A stretch of 64,000 nucleotides of DNA from DASTCZ01 sp035308165 (GCA_035308165.1 DATGHC010000021.1:1-64000), one strand, 5' to 3'; counted from the first letter of the stretch, positions 34,328-42,296 are shown. A program made the numbers and translations. Notes: generated by a model not told the origin, from the letters alone.

Positions 34328-35038
34328 CTAAAGAATAATCAGGCCCTGGCGGATGCCGATGGCCACGGCCTCGGCGCGCGTGGAGGCATTCAGCTTGTTG
34401 AAGATTGAGGTGATGTGGAATTTTACGGTGTGCTCGGAGATCTTCAGGCGCCAGGCGATTTCTTTGTTGGCCAGGCCTTGGGCCAGCAGGTTCAGAATTT
34501 CACCTTCGCGCGGCGACAAGGACTGAAAGGGTTGCTGGCCCGAAGCTCCTGAACCGGAATTGGACGCTCCCGCCATTTTCCCGCGGTTATTTTCCAAAAT
34601 GTAGTCGAGCACATCCGGATGAAACACTTGCAGGCCCGCGGCCGCGGATTCAATTGCGGATTGAATTTCACCGTCTGTGGCGTAATCAGGGAGGATCCCG
34701 CGAACTACGGATTCCGCGGCTTGCATGGCCTCCAAGGCCTCTGAAAATTCTGATTCCCGAATGATCAGAACTCTCGGGGCGGATTCATTTTCAAATTCCA
34801 TCGGCGTGGTTCCTGCGGGGTCATCGAATGCCCCAGATTCGAGCAAAACATCCGGAGCAAATTCCAAGATTTGCCCTGCTAGGCCGGCACTGTTGAGTGA
34901 AGCTCCCACCCATCGCAGCGTAGGTGCCGACTTTACAAGCTCGATGAGCCGGGCGAGATCGGAGGGGGAATTGGCGCGAACAAATACGTTGATCAATTTG
35001 TTTCCCCCGCGGCGCGATCCGCCCGGCACCGAGCGCAT
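34328..35038 (-). CDS. LuxR/NarL-type transcriptional regulator with degenerate receiver domain
   Basis: The C-terminal HTH is canonical (about 170-236: LSPREGEILNLLAQGLANKE, IAWRLKISEHTVKFHITSIF, NKLNASTRAEAVAIGIRQG). The N-terminal 130 residues have receiver-domain layout (INVFVRANSPSDLARLIELV, PRVLIIRES) but the acidic pair after strand 1 is RANS. The phospho-acceptor position reads PDVLLESG, so Glu replaces Asp, and no conserved Lys loop is clear. It probably acts without a kinase or mimics the phosphorylated state. A Ser/Gly linker (GASNSGSGASGQQ) joins the halves. The ATG at 35038 has a poor ribosome site; a TTG at 34996, preceded by GGGGGAA, would drop a basic 14-residue lead. It follows the HtrA-like gene by 42 bp on the same strand. 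Confidence 0.8.
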   Translation of the reverse strand: MRSVPGGSRRGGNKLINVFVRANSPSDLARLIELVKSAPTLRWVGASLNSAGLAGQILEFAPDVLLESGAFDDPAGTTPMEFENESAPRVLIIRESEFSEALEAMQAAESVVRGILPDYATDGEIQSAIESAAAGLQVFHPDVLDYILENNRGKMAGASNSGSGASGQQPFQSLSPREGEILNLLAQGLANKEIAWRLKISEHTVKFHITSIFNKLNASTRAEAVAIGIRQGLIIL

Positions 35039-35080
35039 GCCGGATCACATGCTCAGCACACAGTATCTCAGCATGTTAAA

Positions 35081-36007
35081 TCAAGCGGGGCGTTCACCGA
35101 TGGTGATGGTGGCTTCGACCAACTTTCCGTTGCGCAGGATTGACGCTCGGGACGGCTTGCCGATGCGATCGCCTGAGAGGAAAGTCTGGACGTCGCCGAC
35201 ATCATGAAGAGTGGCTGTTTCCAGGGAAAGGAGCACATCGCCGAGCATGATTCCGGCTTTTTCGGCGGGGCTTCCGGGCTCGACTCCCATGACCATAATG
35301 CCGGTTTCGCTGGAGAGCTTTAGCGAATCCCGAAGATTGCCCGGCAATCGCACGGTTTGCATCCCAACGCCCAGATAGGCGCGGCCGATATGGCCTTTCT
35401 TCACCAACTCCGCAACAACCCGCTCGACGGTTGATGGGGGAATCACAACAGCGGCGAGCCGCGAGAGTCCTGAAGTGTTTACGCCCATAACGCGGCCTTG
35501 ATCATTCACTGCTGGGCCGCCCGAAAGATTGGGGTGGAGCCTGCGGTCCAGGCGGACAGTCTGGTCAAGTAAGCCGCCGCGCCAGGTTCGCAAAGCGGGC
35601 CCGGTTACGCCCACAATTGTTAGCGCTGCCCTGGACGCGCCTTCCGCGGTGCGTCCCATGGCCAGGAGCCAATTTCCCGTCTTCAGGGTTGAGGCATCGC
35701 CTATTTCAGCCACGGGCAGATTCCCGCCCTCAAATTTGAGGATGGCCAGGTCGGTGCTTGGGTCGCGGCCAGCCAGGGTTGCCGCGGCGGTGCGGCCATC
35801 GGGTAAAGTGACGGTGATTTCGTCGTCGCGTTCGATGGTGTGCTCAGCGGTGACGATGATTCCCGGTTTCCAATGTATGCCACTTGAGGGGATACGCCGT
35901 CGCGCATGGACCGCGACGACGGACTGCCCGGCCTTTTCGACCGAGCTTGCAAATTCGCCTGATAATGTTCGCCAAGTGGCTGAAATTGCGGATATTTCGC
36001 TGCTCAT
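35081..36007 (-). CDS. HtrA/DegP-like trypsin-family protease with one PDZ domain
   Basis: The serine protease domain (about residues 20-200) has His in GIIVTAEHTIERDD, Asp in GRDPSTDLAILKF and Ser in LHPNLSGGPAVND; the usual GNSGGP is NLSGGP here, but the nucleophile is kept. A PDZ domain follows (about 215-300: GYLGVGMQTVRLP, VMGVEPGSPAEKAGIMLGDV), giving a DegQ/HhoA-like one-PDZ layout. The frame is open to 36097, but the ATG at 36007 has GGGAGGG directly upstream and is preferred (308 aa). No signal peptide or membrane segment is visible from either start, unusual for a family that normally acts in the periplasm. The LuxR-type gene follows 42 bp downstream. Confidence 0.85.
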   Translation of the reverse strand: MSSEISAISATWRTLSGEFASSVEKAGQSVVAVHARRRIPSSGIHWKPGIIVTAEHTIERDDEITVTLPDGRTAAATLAGRDPSTDLAILKFEGGNLPVAEIGDASTLKTGNWLLAMGRTAEGASRAALTIVGVTGPALRTWRGGLLDQTVRLDRRLHPNLSGGPAVNDQGRVMGVNTSGLSRLAAVVIPPSTVERVVAELVKKGHIGRAYLGVGMQTVRLPGNLRDSLKLSSETGIMVMGVEPGSPAEKAGIMLGDVLLSLETATLHDVGDVQTFLSGDRIGKPSRASILRNGKLVEATITIGERPA

Positions 36008-36227
36008 GGGCCCTCCCAGGGTCAATTCAAGAATGCCGTCCGGCTTGATCAGCCAGCCGGACAAAACAAGCTTAGCGCGTTCAAATTGTATGGACATCGC
36101 CCGAATGGCTAGGTGGCTCTGCGATTGCGCGGGTGGTTCACAGGTGCGAATGCCTTACGACTAATTGGAGTCCTTGACCTAACCGCTCCTGACGGTCGTC
36201 GTCTAATCCACGAAAGGGGGTGGGAAT

Positions 36228-37181
36228 ATGTTCGACCAATTCAAACTGTACAAGATCGCGGGGGCTTGCGGAGCAGCGCTGTTGCTGGCCGCTGCGGGGA
36301 TCCAGGCAAGCCAGCCGCAATTAAACGTACGCATGAAGAATGTATCCGGCACCACAAGTTCGCATGGTTCGATCCGGCAGTGCAGCGATCTGGAGGTCTC
36401 ATTTGAACGCGGAGCGCGCGTTGCGCATTCCGAGCAGACAATCACAATCCCTCACGCCTCTGCGCCTGTGTTGCGCGCTCATCTCAGTGGAGCTTCCGGC
36501 ATGACCATTTTCACGGGCACCGGCGCCGATTATTCCGTTACCGCGTGCAAATTTGCCGCGGCGACTTACGCCTCCTCAAGCAACGAGAACCTGGACGCTA
36601 TCCACGTGACCGTACAAAACGGGGAGCTGCAAACAAAAATCCCCGAAGACGACAATTGGCTGCTCTATCTGATCATTCAAGCGCCCAGCGGCGCGGATCT
36701 GGATGTATCCACAAGGAATGGACCGATGGAATTGCGCGATCTATCCGGCAAGATAACAGCGCATGTGGAAAATGGACCGCTCAGTCTTACCCATTGCACC
36801 GGCGAAGTGGATGGCAGCGCCATCAACGGCCCGCTCAGCGTGAACGGGAGCAGTGGAAGGATGCATGTGCGTACGGAAAATGGGCCGCTCAGCGTCAGGC
36901 TCGAAGGAAACAGGTGGGAAAATGGAGGGATTGAAGGAAGCACGCAGAACGGCCCATTGGACCTGGGCGTGGCCGCGGGATATCTTTCGGGAGTGCTGGT
37001 GAAATCCGATGGCTATTCACCGATGAGCTGCCGGGCCGCGGCATGCAGCGAAGCGCAACGCACCTGGGACGACAATTCGCGGCGAATTGAAATCGGCAAA
37101 CAGCCCGTGGTCATTCACCTCTCCACGCACAATGGCCCGGTAAGCGTTAATTCACGCACTTCGTCTGACGACGACATTTAG
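36228..37181 (+). CDS. Secreted protein with six NGP repeats, DUF4097-like beta-helix
   Basis: The 317-residue protein has a signal peptide or anchor (about 7-27, YKIAGACGAALLLAAAGIQA). From about residue 165 it shows a regular series RNGPMEL, ENGPLSL, INGPLSV, ENGPLSV, QNGPLDL and later HNGPVSV, spaced about 15-30 residues apart. This pattern (polar residue, NGP, alternating hydrophobics) is that of DUF4097/putative adhesin proteins, which fold as a right-handed beta-solenoid with one NGP turn per rung. A single N-terminal Cys (SIRQCSD) and paired Cys (SCRAAACSE) may form disulphides. AAGGGGGTGG is a strong ribosome site. An excellent terminator follows at 37208. The gene is divergent from the HtrA-like gene. 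Confidence 0.75.
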   Translation: MFDQFKLYKIAGACGAALLLAAAGIQASQPQLNVRMKNVSGTTSSHGSIRQCSDLEVSFERGARVAHSEQTITIPHASAPVLRAHLSGASGMTIFTGTGADYSVTACKFAAATYASSSNENLDAIHVTVQNGELQTKIPEDDNWLLYLIIQAPSGADLDVSTRNGPMELRDLSGKITAHVENGPLSLTHCTGEVDGSAINGPLSVNGSSGRMHVRTENGPLSVRLEGNRWENGGIEGSTQNGPLDLGVAAGYLSGVLVKSDGYSPMSCRAAACSEAQRTWDDNSRRIEIGKQPVVIHLSTHNGPVSVNSRTSSDDDI

Positions 37182-37207
37182 CAGCAAACTTGATTTTCAT
37201 TGGGAGG

Positions 37208-37236
37208 CGCCGGGAGAGATTTTCTCCCGGCGTTTT
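37208..37236 (+). terminator. Rho-independent terminator after the NGP-repeat gene
   Basis: CGCCGGGAGA (37208-37217), a 5-nt loop and TCTCCCGGCG (37223-37232) make a perfect 10-bp GC-rich stem followed by TTTT (37233-37236) and a further T-rich stretch. It lies 27 bp after the stop at 37181. The opposing gene ends at 37262, so the stem may also serve the minus strand, but only the plus-strand side has the T-run directly after the stem. Confidence 0.9.
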
Positions 37237-37261
37237 CATTTTGTGGAAACAAAATCCGGAA

Positions 37262-37621
37262 CTATTTCTTCGCGCGGCGCCAAACCGCGAAGGACATGCC
37301 CTGCGGGTCCAGCAACACAGCCATTTCATCGCCCTCCGGTAAGACCGTGGGAGGAATCAGCAGCTTCGCTCCCAACCCTTCGGCTTTCTGGACGGAAGCT
37401 CTCACGTCGTCCACGCCCATAAAAAGCTGAACGAAATTGGGAGACTGCGGCGGAGCAGGCCAGATGCCGCCCTGAATTCCTTCCTTCGAGCCGGTGTCAA
37501 TCTTGCGAAAACCCATGGGATTGTTCGCGTCCACGCTCCACCCGAAGAGTGAGGAGTAGAACTTAGCCGTTTCGTCCGGCGTCTTCGACAATATTTGAAA
37601 TTGCAAAACTGGATTGGTCAT
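37262..37621 (-). CDS. VOC-fold (glyoxalase/bleomycin-resistance-like) protein
   Basis: The 119-residue protein has the paired beta-alpha-beta-beta-beta modules of the vicinal oxygen chelate superfamily: FQILSKTPDETAKFYSSLFGW in module one and LFMGVDDVRASVQKAEGLGAKL, LLDPQGMSFAVWRRA in module two. The first metal ligand position holds Gln (VLQFQI) instead of His; the C-terminal Glu/Asp position is not obvious. It may bind a small ligand without a metal. Substrate unknown. Its ATG overlaps the stop codon of the upstream TIGR02147-like gene (ATGA), so the two are translated together. Confidence 0.82.
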   Translation of the reverse strand: MTNPVLQFQILSKTPDETAKFYSSLFGWSVDANNPMGFRKIDTGSKEGIQGGIWPAPPQSPNFVQLFMGVDDVRASVQKAEGLGAKLLIPPTVLPEGDEMAVLLDPQGMSFAVWRRAKK

Positions 37622-38217
37622 CTTGCCTCCGGGCTGGCTTTCGCGCAGGGACTTGTCTGCTTCTCAGTTGCACTTTCTCTGACTCTCGCGAGCGCCAGGG
37701 TCCGGAAGTCGCGTTCCGTCAAAGGCTGCAAGCCGGTCGTATCGGCCCATTGGTTGGACGCTTTCATTTCCAGCAGACGGAGCCGCAGAAGACGGCTCAG
37801 CGCAAGATTCACTTCGTCCACGGGTGCATCTATCTGCTTTGCGATCCAACGGCAATCCGCCCGAAATTCAGGAGTTTGAGAGAGCCGCAGAATTTGCCAA
37901 TGGACGGCCTGCGTTGCGATTCCCGCGCCCTCGGCGGCCCACTCCTGGAGCGCTTCCTGCTTTAGAGCCGCCGCGCGATTGGGTACGGATTCGGCGGCAA
38001 CGAACCAAGCGATTTCCTCCTGTCCCATTCCCAACTTTTTTCCCCAACTCCGAATCCGGTTCAGCGGGACTCGGCGCCTGCCGCGAAGAATCTGCGAAAG
38101 CGTGGAATGATCCGATTCCAGGAACGCTGCAAATGCGCGGAGCGAGTAGCGCCGGTTCTTCCTTTGGCGCGCCGCAAGCTCCCCGTTCAAATATTCGCGA
38201 AACGATGTTCCGTCCAT
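37618..38217 (-). CDS. TIGR02147/DUF4423-like regulatory protein
   Basis: The frame is open to 38292, but the conserved start (MDGTSFREYLNGELAARQRK) begins at the ATG at 38217, giving about 199 residues. An N-terminal helical block RYSLRAFAAFLESDHSTLSQ, ILRGRRRVPLNRIRSWGKKL, MGQEEIAWFVAAE resembles the helix-turn-helix-like domain of TIGR02147 proteins, which are typical of Bdellovibrio, Fibrobacter and Acidobacteriota. The second half, with a winged-helix-like stretch (QIDAPVDEVNLALSRLLRLR), would fit DUF4423. The DNA-binding role is inferred. The stop overlaps the VOC gene start. No strong ribosome site is seen. It is divergent from polA with 132 bp between starts. Confidence 0.65.
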   Translation of the reverse strand: MDGTSFREYLNGELAARQRKNRRYSLRAFAAFLESDHSTLSQILRGRRRVPLNRIRSWGKKLGMGQEEIAWFVAAESVPNRAAALKQEALQEWAAEGAGIATQAVHWQILRLSQTPEFRADCRWIAKQIDAPVDEVNLALSRLLRLRLLEMKASNQWADTTGLQPLTERDFRTLALARVRESATEKQTSPCAKASPEAR

Positions 38218-38333
38218 GCGCCCGATCGTACGGGAAGAAATCCGCATCCGCAATGGGCGTGAACGACAAAGCGGGGCAAGCCATTGCCCCACCTGCCTGA
38301 AGGATGCGCCTGCCTGTTCCGAAATTGACGCTC

Positions 38334-38342
38334 TGCTATACT
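38334..38342 (+). promoter_or_regulatory. Extended -10 element immediately upstream of polA
   Basis: TGCTATACT is a near-perfect extended -10 (TG-n-TATACT). Transcription would begin about 7 nt downstream, at or next to the polA ATG at 38350, predicting a leaderless or nearly leaderless mRNA; consistent with this, no ribosome site precedes that ATG. The -35 region (TGTTCC, 16 bp upstream) is weak. Confidence 0.45.
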
Positions 38343-38349
38343 CGCGCGG

Positions 38350-40983
38350 ATGGCTGCTTCCAAACCTGCCAAGAAACTTTTCCTGGTGGACGCGATGGGC
38401 TTCATTTTTCGCGCGTTTTTTGCGCCAATGGAGCGGCTGCGCAGCCCCTCGGGCATGCCCACTAAGGTCCCCTATTTATTTGTGCAAATGTTGCGGCGCC
38501 TGATGCGTGACTACCAGCCGGATTATCTGGCGGTGGCGTTTGACCTGCCCGAGCCGACCTTCCGGGACAAGCTTTTCGCGGAATACAAAGCGCAGCGGCC
38601 GCCCATGCCCGACGATCTCGCGGTGCAATTGCCGTATGTGAAGCGACTGTGCGAAGCGTTGCGGCTGCCGATTCTGGCCGAGCCGGGTTATGAGGCGGAC
38701 GACATTATCGGAACGCTTGCAGCGCAGGGGATCAAGCGCAAACTGGACATTTACGTGGTGACCAGCGACAAGGATTTTTTGCAACTGGTTGGCGGTTCGG
38801 TGCGTGTCCTGATTCCCACCAAGCAGGATTTGCTGGTGGACGAGGCGAAGGTCGTCGAGCTTTTGGGCGTGACGCCGGATAGGGTGGCGGACGTGATGGC
38901 GCTGATGGGCGACTCGATTGACAACATACCCGGCGCAAAAGGAATCGGAGAAAAGGGCGCGCGGGAGCTCATCCAACGGTTCGGGTCAGTGGAAAAGGCG
39001 CTGGACAACGCGGACAAGGTCGAGGGCAAGCGGTATCGCGAGGCTCTGCAGACGCAGCGCGAACAAGTGATGATGTCCAAAAAGCTGGCTACGATTTCCA
39101 GGGATGCGCCCATCCAACTGGAGTTGGAAAAACTTACCGCGCGGGAACCGGATACCCAAGCGCTGCGCGAGCTATACGCCGAGCTTGGATTTACATCCCT
39201 GCTGAAAGAACTTGGGCCGGCGGCGCCATCGGCGGAAACTTTGGGTGAGCGCGATTACGCAGAACTGGATTCGCCCGAAGCGGTGCGCAAATTTCTGGCC
39301 GCGGTGGACCACGAGCAGGAAATCGCCGCCTGGCTGGAGATTGCGGCGCGCGGGGCCGACGACGAACAGGAAGAAGAAGGATTCGGCAGCAGCATCGCCG
39401 CGATCGAGCTATCTCCAAAAGCGAGTGTTGCGCGCACTTTCCACCTTCCGGCCGATGATAAAAAGCGCGGCGAGTGGATCGCGGCTTTGCAATCCTGGCT
39501 GGCGGATGTGAAACGGCCCAAAATTGTCCACGACCCCAAGCTTTTCGCACTGTTGCTCGGACCGGTATCGGGAATTCGTCACGCCACCATGCTTTATTCC
39601 TATTTATTGCGGCCCACCACGGCGAACCACGAATTCGGGGACGTTGCGCTCCGCTATTTGAATATTTCCGTGGGCGCTTCGGCGGGCGGGCGCGCGGATT
39701 CGCTTCAGCGGCTCGCGCCGGTGCTTCGACAGCAAGTGGAAGCGCAAAAACTGGAGCGCCTTTACGAAACGATTGATCTCCCACTCGCGCCGGTGCTGGC
39801 CGAAATGGAAACATACGGAGTCCGCGTGGACCCGGAAGCGCTGGCGGCCATGTCCGCGTCCATGGAAGGTGAGATTCGCACGCTCGAATCGCGCATCTGG
39901 GAATTGGCGGGTGTGGAGTTCAACATCAATTCGCCGCAACAACTCGCGGAAATACTGTTCGACAAGATGAATTTGCAACCGCCTGCGCGGCGCGGGAAGG
40001 CGCGCTCGACGGCGGCGGAAGTGCTCGAAGTGCTGGCTCTGACTCACGAACTGCCCAAGAAAGTGCTGGAATACCGGGAACTCACGAAATTGAAATCCAC
40101 ATACGTGGACGCGCTGCCGCGACTGATTCACGGGGATACCGGCCGACTGCACACGCGCTTCAGCCAGACGGGGACGGCGACGGGGCGGCTCAGTTCGTAC
40201 GAACCAAATCTGCAAAACATTCCAGTGCGTACGGAGCTGGGCCGGCAGATCCGCGCGGCATTTGCGGCGGCTCCGGGGATGACCTTGCTGTCCGCCGATT
40301 ATTCGCAGATCGAATTGCGCATCCTGGCTCATCTCTCCGGAGATACCGTTCTCACCGACGCGTTCCGCCACGGAGAAGACATCCACGCGCGCACCGCGCA
40401 GGAAGTTTTCGGGGTGGGGCCGCTGGCGCAGACCGCCGAGCACCGTCGCGTGGCGAAGGTCATCAACTTTGGAATTATTTACGGGCTTTCGGCGTTTGGA
40501 CTGGCGCAGCAACTGGGGACGGATACGAGTGAAGCGGCGAAATTCATCGCGGCATATTTCGCAAAGTACAAGGGAGTGAAAGCGTTTCTGGAGGGCACGG
40601 TCGAGGAAGTGCGCAAGAAAGGATATACGACAACTCTGTTTGGCCGGACCCGGCCCATCCCGGAAATCAATTCGCCGCAAATCAATCTGCGCAATTTCGC
40701 CGAGCGGACCGCCCTGAACACGCCCATTCAGGGGACAGCGGCGGACTTGATCAAGCTGGCCATGATTGAAATTGCGAAGCGGTTTCCGAAAGAAAAATTC
40801 CAGGCGAAAATGATTTTGCAGGTACACGACGAACTTCTGTTTGAAGCGCCGCCAGGCGAAATGTCCCGGCTCAATGCGCTGGTGAAAGAGTGCATGGAAG
40901 AAGTGCACAAGCTTAGTGTGCCCATTAAGGTGGATTTGAAGGCCGGGCCGAATTGGCGGGACATGAAAGAAATTAGAAACTGA
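38350..40983 (+). CDS. polA: DNA polymerase I
   Basis: The 877-residue protein carries the N-terminal 5'-3' exonuclease (LFLVDAMGFIFRAFF, YEADDIIGTLA, TSDKDFLQLV, MGDSIDNIPGAKGIGEKGA) and a complete polymerase domain: motif A DYSQIELR starting at Asp650, motif B RRVAKVINFGIIYG (Arg699, Lys703, Tyr711), and motif C QVHDELLF with Asp827. The middle 3'-5' exonuclease-like domain is degenerate. Where the first Asp-x-Glu pair is expected the sequence reads AAWLEIAA (Trp328, Glu330), and PKIVHDPKLFALLL lacks the expected metal-binding Asp, so proofreading is probably absent, as in Taq and Bacillus enzymes. It works in lagging-strand maturation and repair. The gene has an extended -10 directly upstream and is convergent with the HNH-like gene. 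Confidence 0.97.
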   Translation: MAASKPAKKLFLVDAMGFIFRAFFAPMERLRSPSGMPTKVPYLFVQMLRRLMRDYQPDYLAVAFDLPEPTFRDKLFAEYKAQRPPMPDDLAVQLPYVKRLCEALRLPILAEPGYEADDIIGTLAAQGIKRKLDIYVVTSDKDFLQLVGGSVRVLIPTKQDLLVDEAKVVELLGVTPDRVADVMALMGDSIDNIPGAKGIGEKGARELIQRFGSVEKALDNADKVEGKRYREALQTQREQVMMSKKLATISRDAPIQLELEKLTAREPDTQALRELYAELGFTSLLKELGPAAPSAETLGERDYAELDSPEAVRKFLAAVDHEQEIAAWLEIAARGADDEQEEEGFGSSIAAIELSPKASVARTFHLPADDKKRGEWIAALQSWLADVKRPKIVHDPKLFALLLGPVSGIRHATMLYSYLLRPTTANHEFGDVALRYLNISVGASAGGRADSLQRLAPVLRQQVEAQKLERLYETIDLPLAPVLAEMETYGVRVDPEALAAMSASMEGEIRTLESRIWELAGVEFNINSPQQLAEILFDKMNLQPPARRGKARSTAAEVLEVLALTHELPKKVLEYRELTKLKSTYVDALPRLIHGDTGRLHTRFSQTGTATGRLSSYEPNLQNIPVRTELGRQIRAAFAAAPGMTLLSADYSQIELRILAHLSGDTVLTDAFRHGEDIHARTAQEVFGVGPLAQTAEHRRVAKVINFGIIYGLSAFGLAQQLGTDTSEAAKFIAAYFAKYKGVKAFLEGTVEEVRKKGYTTTLFGRTRPIPEINSPQINLRNFAERTALNTPIQGTAADLIKLAMIEIAKRFPKEKFQAKMILQVHDELLFEAPPGEMSRLNALVKECMEEVHKLSVPIKVDLKAGPNWRDMKEIRN

Positions 40984-40986
40984 AGA

Positions 40987-41021
40987 GCGAACTCCTTCCG
41001 GTGAAGAGACACGGAGTTCGC
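40987..41021. terminator. Inverted repeat after polA
   Basis: GCGAACTCC (40987-40995) and GGAGTTCGC (41013-41021) form a perfect 9-bp stem with a 17-nt loop beginning 4 bp after the polA stop. A second possible pairing, TCCTTCCGG (40993-41001) with CCGGAAGGA (41054-41062), is mutually exclusive with it. There is no plus-strand T-run, so termination is only suggested. The convergent gene ends at 41098. Confidence 0.4.
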
Positions 41022-41097
41022 AGAGAAAGTCTAAGAAAGAAAAAACCGATTCTCCGGAAGGACTCCCTCGCAGAATTTGGCTGGGCTTTCCTCGATC

Positions 41098-41652
41098 TTA
41101 GTGGGGGACCGAATTCACATAAACGCCATACCAGTCCGTGGCAATTTTTTGCTGGGCATCCTGCAACGTGAGGCGGCCCGCACAAACCTGGTCGTGCAGA
41201 TAATTTTCCACTTTGTCTTTGTAATGCGCGCCACCATCGGCGATTGACGTTTGGTAGGGCTCGGGCCAGAGATTATGGGGATCAGTGGGATTCCCGCCGA
41301 TTTCCAGCGGGATCAGATGATCCTCCTCATAATCCCGCAAGTCCGCATCGGCATAGCCGTATTCGCGGATTTGGCGCACTTTCAATTCGTGCGTATAGCT
41401 TTCCGGCGGGCGAATGGATTTCGTGCTCCAGTGGGGATTGCAGATCGTGTCTTGAATATTCTCCTGCGTGATATCTGGATTCGCCGCGCCTGGAGTGCGT
41501 ACAGGATCGGGATAAATCTCAGGAGGACCAACGCGCGAATTGGTGGAAGAAAACTGCCCGGGGTGCGGTGAAGGCTGGCGCACGATGCGGTAAACGATAA
41601 ATATCAGAAGGACAACCAAAAGGATTAGGAGCCGGGATCTGGAACGGGACAT
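41098..41652 (-). CDS. Membrane-anchored protein with HNH-like motif
   Basis: The frame is open to 41805, but the likely start is the ATG at 41652 (MSRSRSRLLILLVVLLIFIV), giving 184 residues with one N-terminal membrane segment and the rest outside the cytoplasm. The core reads DLRDYEEDHLIPLEIGGNPT, DPHNLWPEP: a His after Asp, then a Gly-Gly turn and an Asn seven residues later, the layout of an HNH/beta-beta-alpha-metal nuclease half-site. A conserved-looking C-terminus follows (AHYKDKVENYLHDQVCAGRL, AQQKIATDWYGVYV). Similar sequences occur as hypothetical proteins; I cannot name a characterised one. Whether it cuts nucleic acid outside the cell is inference. Weak ribosome site. It is convergent with polA and divergent from the rhodanese gene. 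Confidence 0.7.
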   Translation of the reverse strand: MSRSRSRLLILLVVLLIFIVYRIVRQPSPHPGQFSSTNSRVGPPEIYPDPVRTPGAANPDITQENIQDTICNPHWSTKSIRPPESYTHELKVRQIREYGYADADLRDYEEDHLIPLEIGGNPTDPHNLWPEPYQTSIADGGAHYKDKVENYLHDQVCAGRLTLQDAQQKIATDWYGVYVNSVPH

Positions 41653-41820
41653 CGAGATCAGTTTATCGCAAGCGTTGTGTTTCCCGGCTGAACGAAATGG
41701 AGCGATTGACTGCGCGTCATGGGTCCATAGCCGCATGACGTAGTACCCGGAGCGTATAGCGGCACGCCGAAAAACTGTGCTAGGCTCTGGCGCTGTGATC
41801 GGCATTCATAAGGCGGCGAG

Positions 41821-42192
41821 ATGAAACACTCCGAGGGTTTCCTAAGGCTGGTGAACGAAGCGCGCTCGCGCATCCGCGAAACCAATGTGGCGGAAGTCCG
41901 GCGGCGCAAGGATGCGGGCGAAAAATTCACGCTGGTTGACGTGCGCGAGGAGAGCGAGTGGGCGCGCGGCCATCTTCCCGATGCCGTGTATTTGGGAAGA
42001 GGCATCCTGGAACGCGACGTGGAGCTGCGCTTCCCAGACAAGAGTACGGAGCTGATCCTCTATTGCGGCGGAGGTTTCCGGTCGGCGCTCTCCGCGGACA
42101 ATCTGCAGAAGATGGGATACACGAATGTTGCTTCGATGGACGGCGGCTGGCGTGGATGGCTGGAAGCCGGATTGCCCACGGTGAAGGATTAG
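41821..42192 (+). CDS. Rhodanese-domain sulfurtransferase
   Basis: The 123-residue single-domain protein has LVDVREESEWARGHLPDAVY, the substrate-side loop GRGILERDVE and the active-site loop YCGGGFRSAL with Cys82, where a persulfide would form. The ending DGGWRGWLEAGLP is standard for the fold. It is a cytoplasmic single-domain rhodanese, probably in sulfur transfer or redox signalling; its partner is unknown. A ribosome site-like AAGGCGGCGAG precedes the ATG. It lies just upstream of the tRNA gene, which is on the opposite strand. Confidence 0.92.
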   Translation: MKHSEGFLRLVNEARSRIRETNVAEVRRRKDAGEKFTLVDVREESEWARGHLPDAVYLGRGILERDVELRFPDKSTELILYCGGGFRSALSADNLQKMGYTNVASMDGGWRGWLEAGLPTVKD

Positions 42193-42220
42193 AGTCATCC
42201 CAAAAGCCACAGAGGAAAAT

Positions 42221-42296
42221 TGGCTGGGGCGAGAGGATTCGAACCTCTACCGTCTGCATTAACAGTGCAGCGTCCTGCCGATTGGACCACGCCCCA
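42221..42296 (-). tRNA. tRNA-Asn (anticodon GTT), CCA encoded
   Basis: Reading the minus strand from 42296, a cloverleaf can be folded: acceptor TGGGGCG/CGCCCCA with discriminator G and encoded CCA, D-arm beginning GTGGTCC, anticodon stem CTGCA/TGCAG with loop CTGTTAA, and T-arm AGAGG/CCTCT with loop TTCGAAT. The anticodon is GTT (complement of AAC at 42261-42263), so it reads Asn codons. The gene starts 67 bp downstream of the coxIV stop, on the same strand, and has its own promoter candidate. Confidence 0.96.

Noticed and set aside
36690..37150. Repeated NGP-coding units considered as a DNA repeat element
   Set aside because: The repetition is at protein level with different codons and spacing, so it is a solenoid protein rather than a mobile or array repeat.
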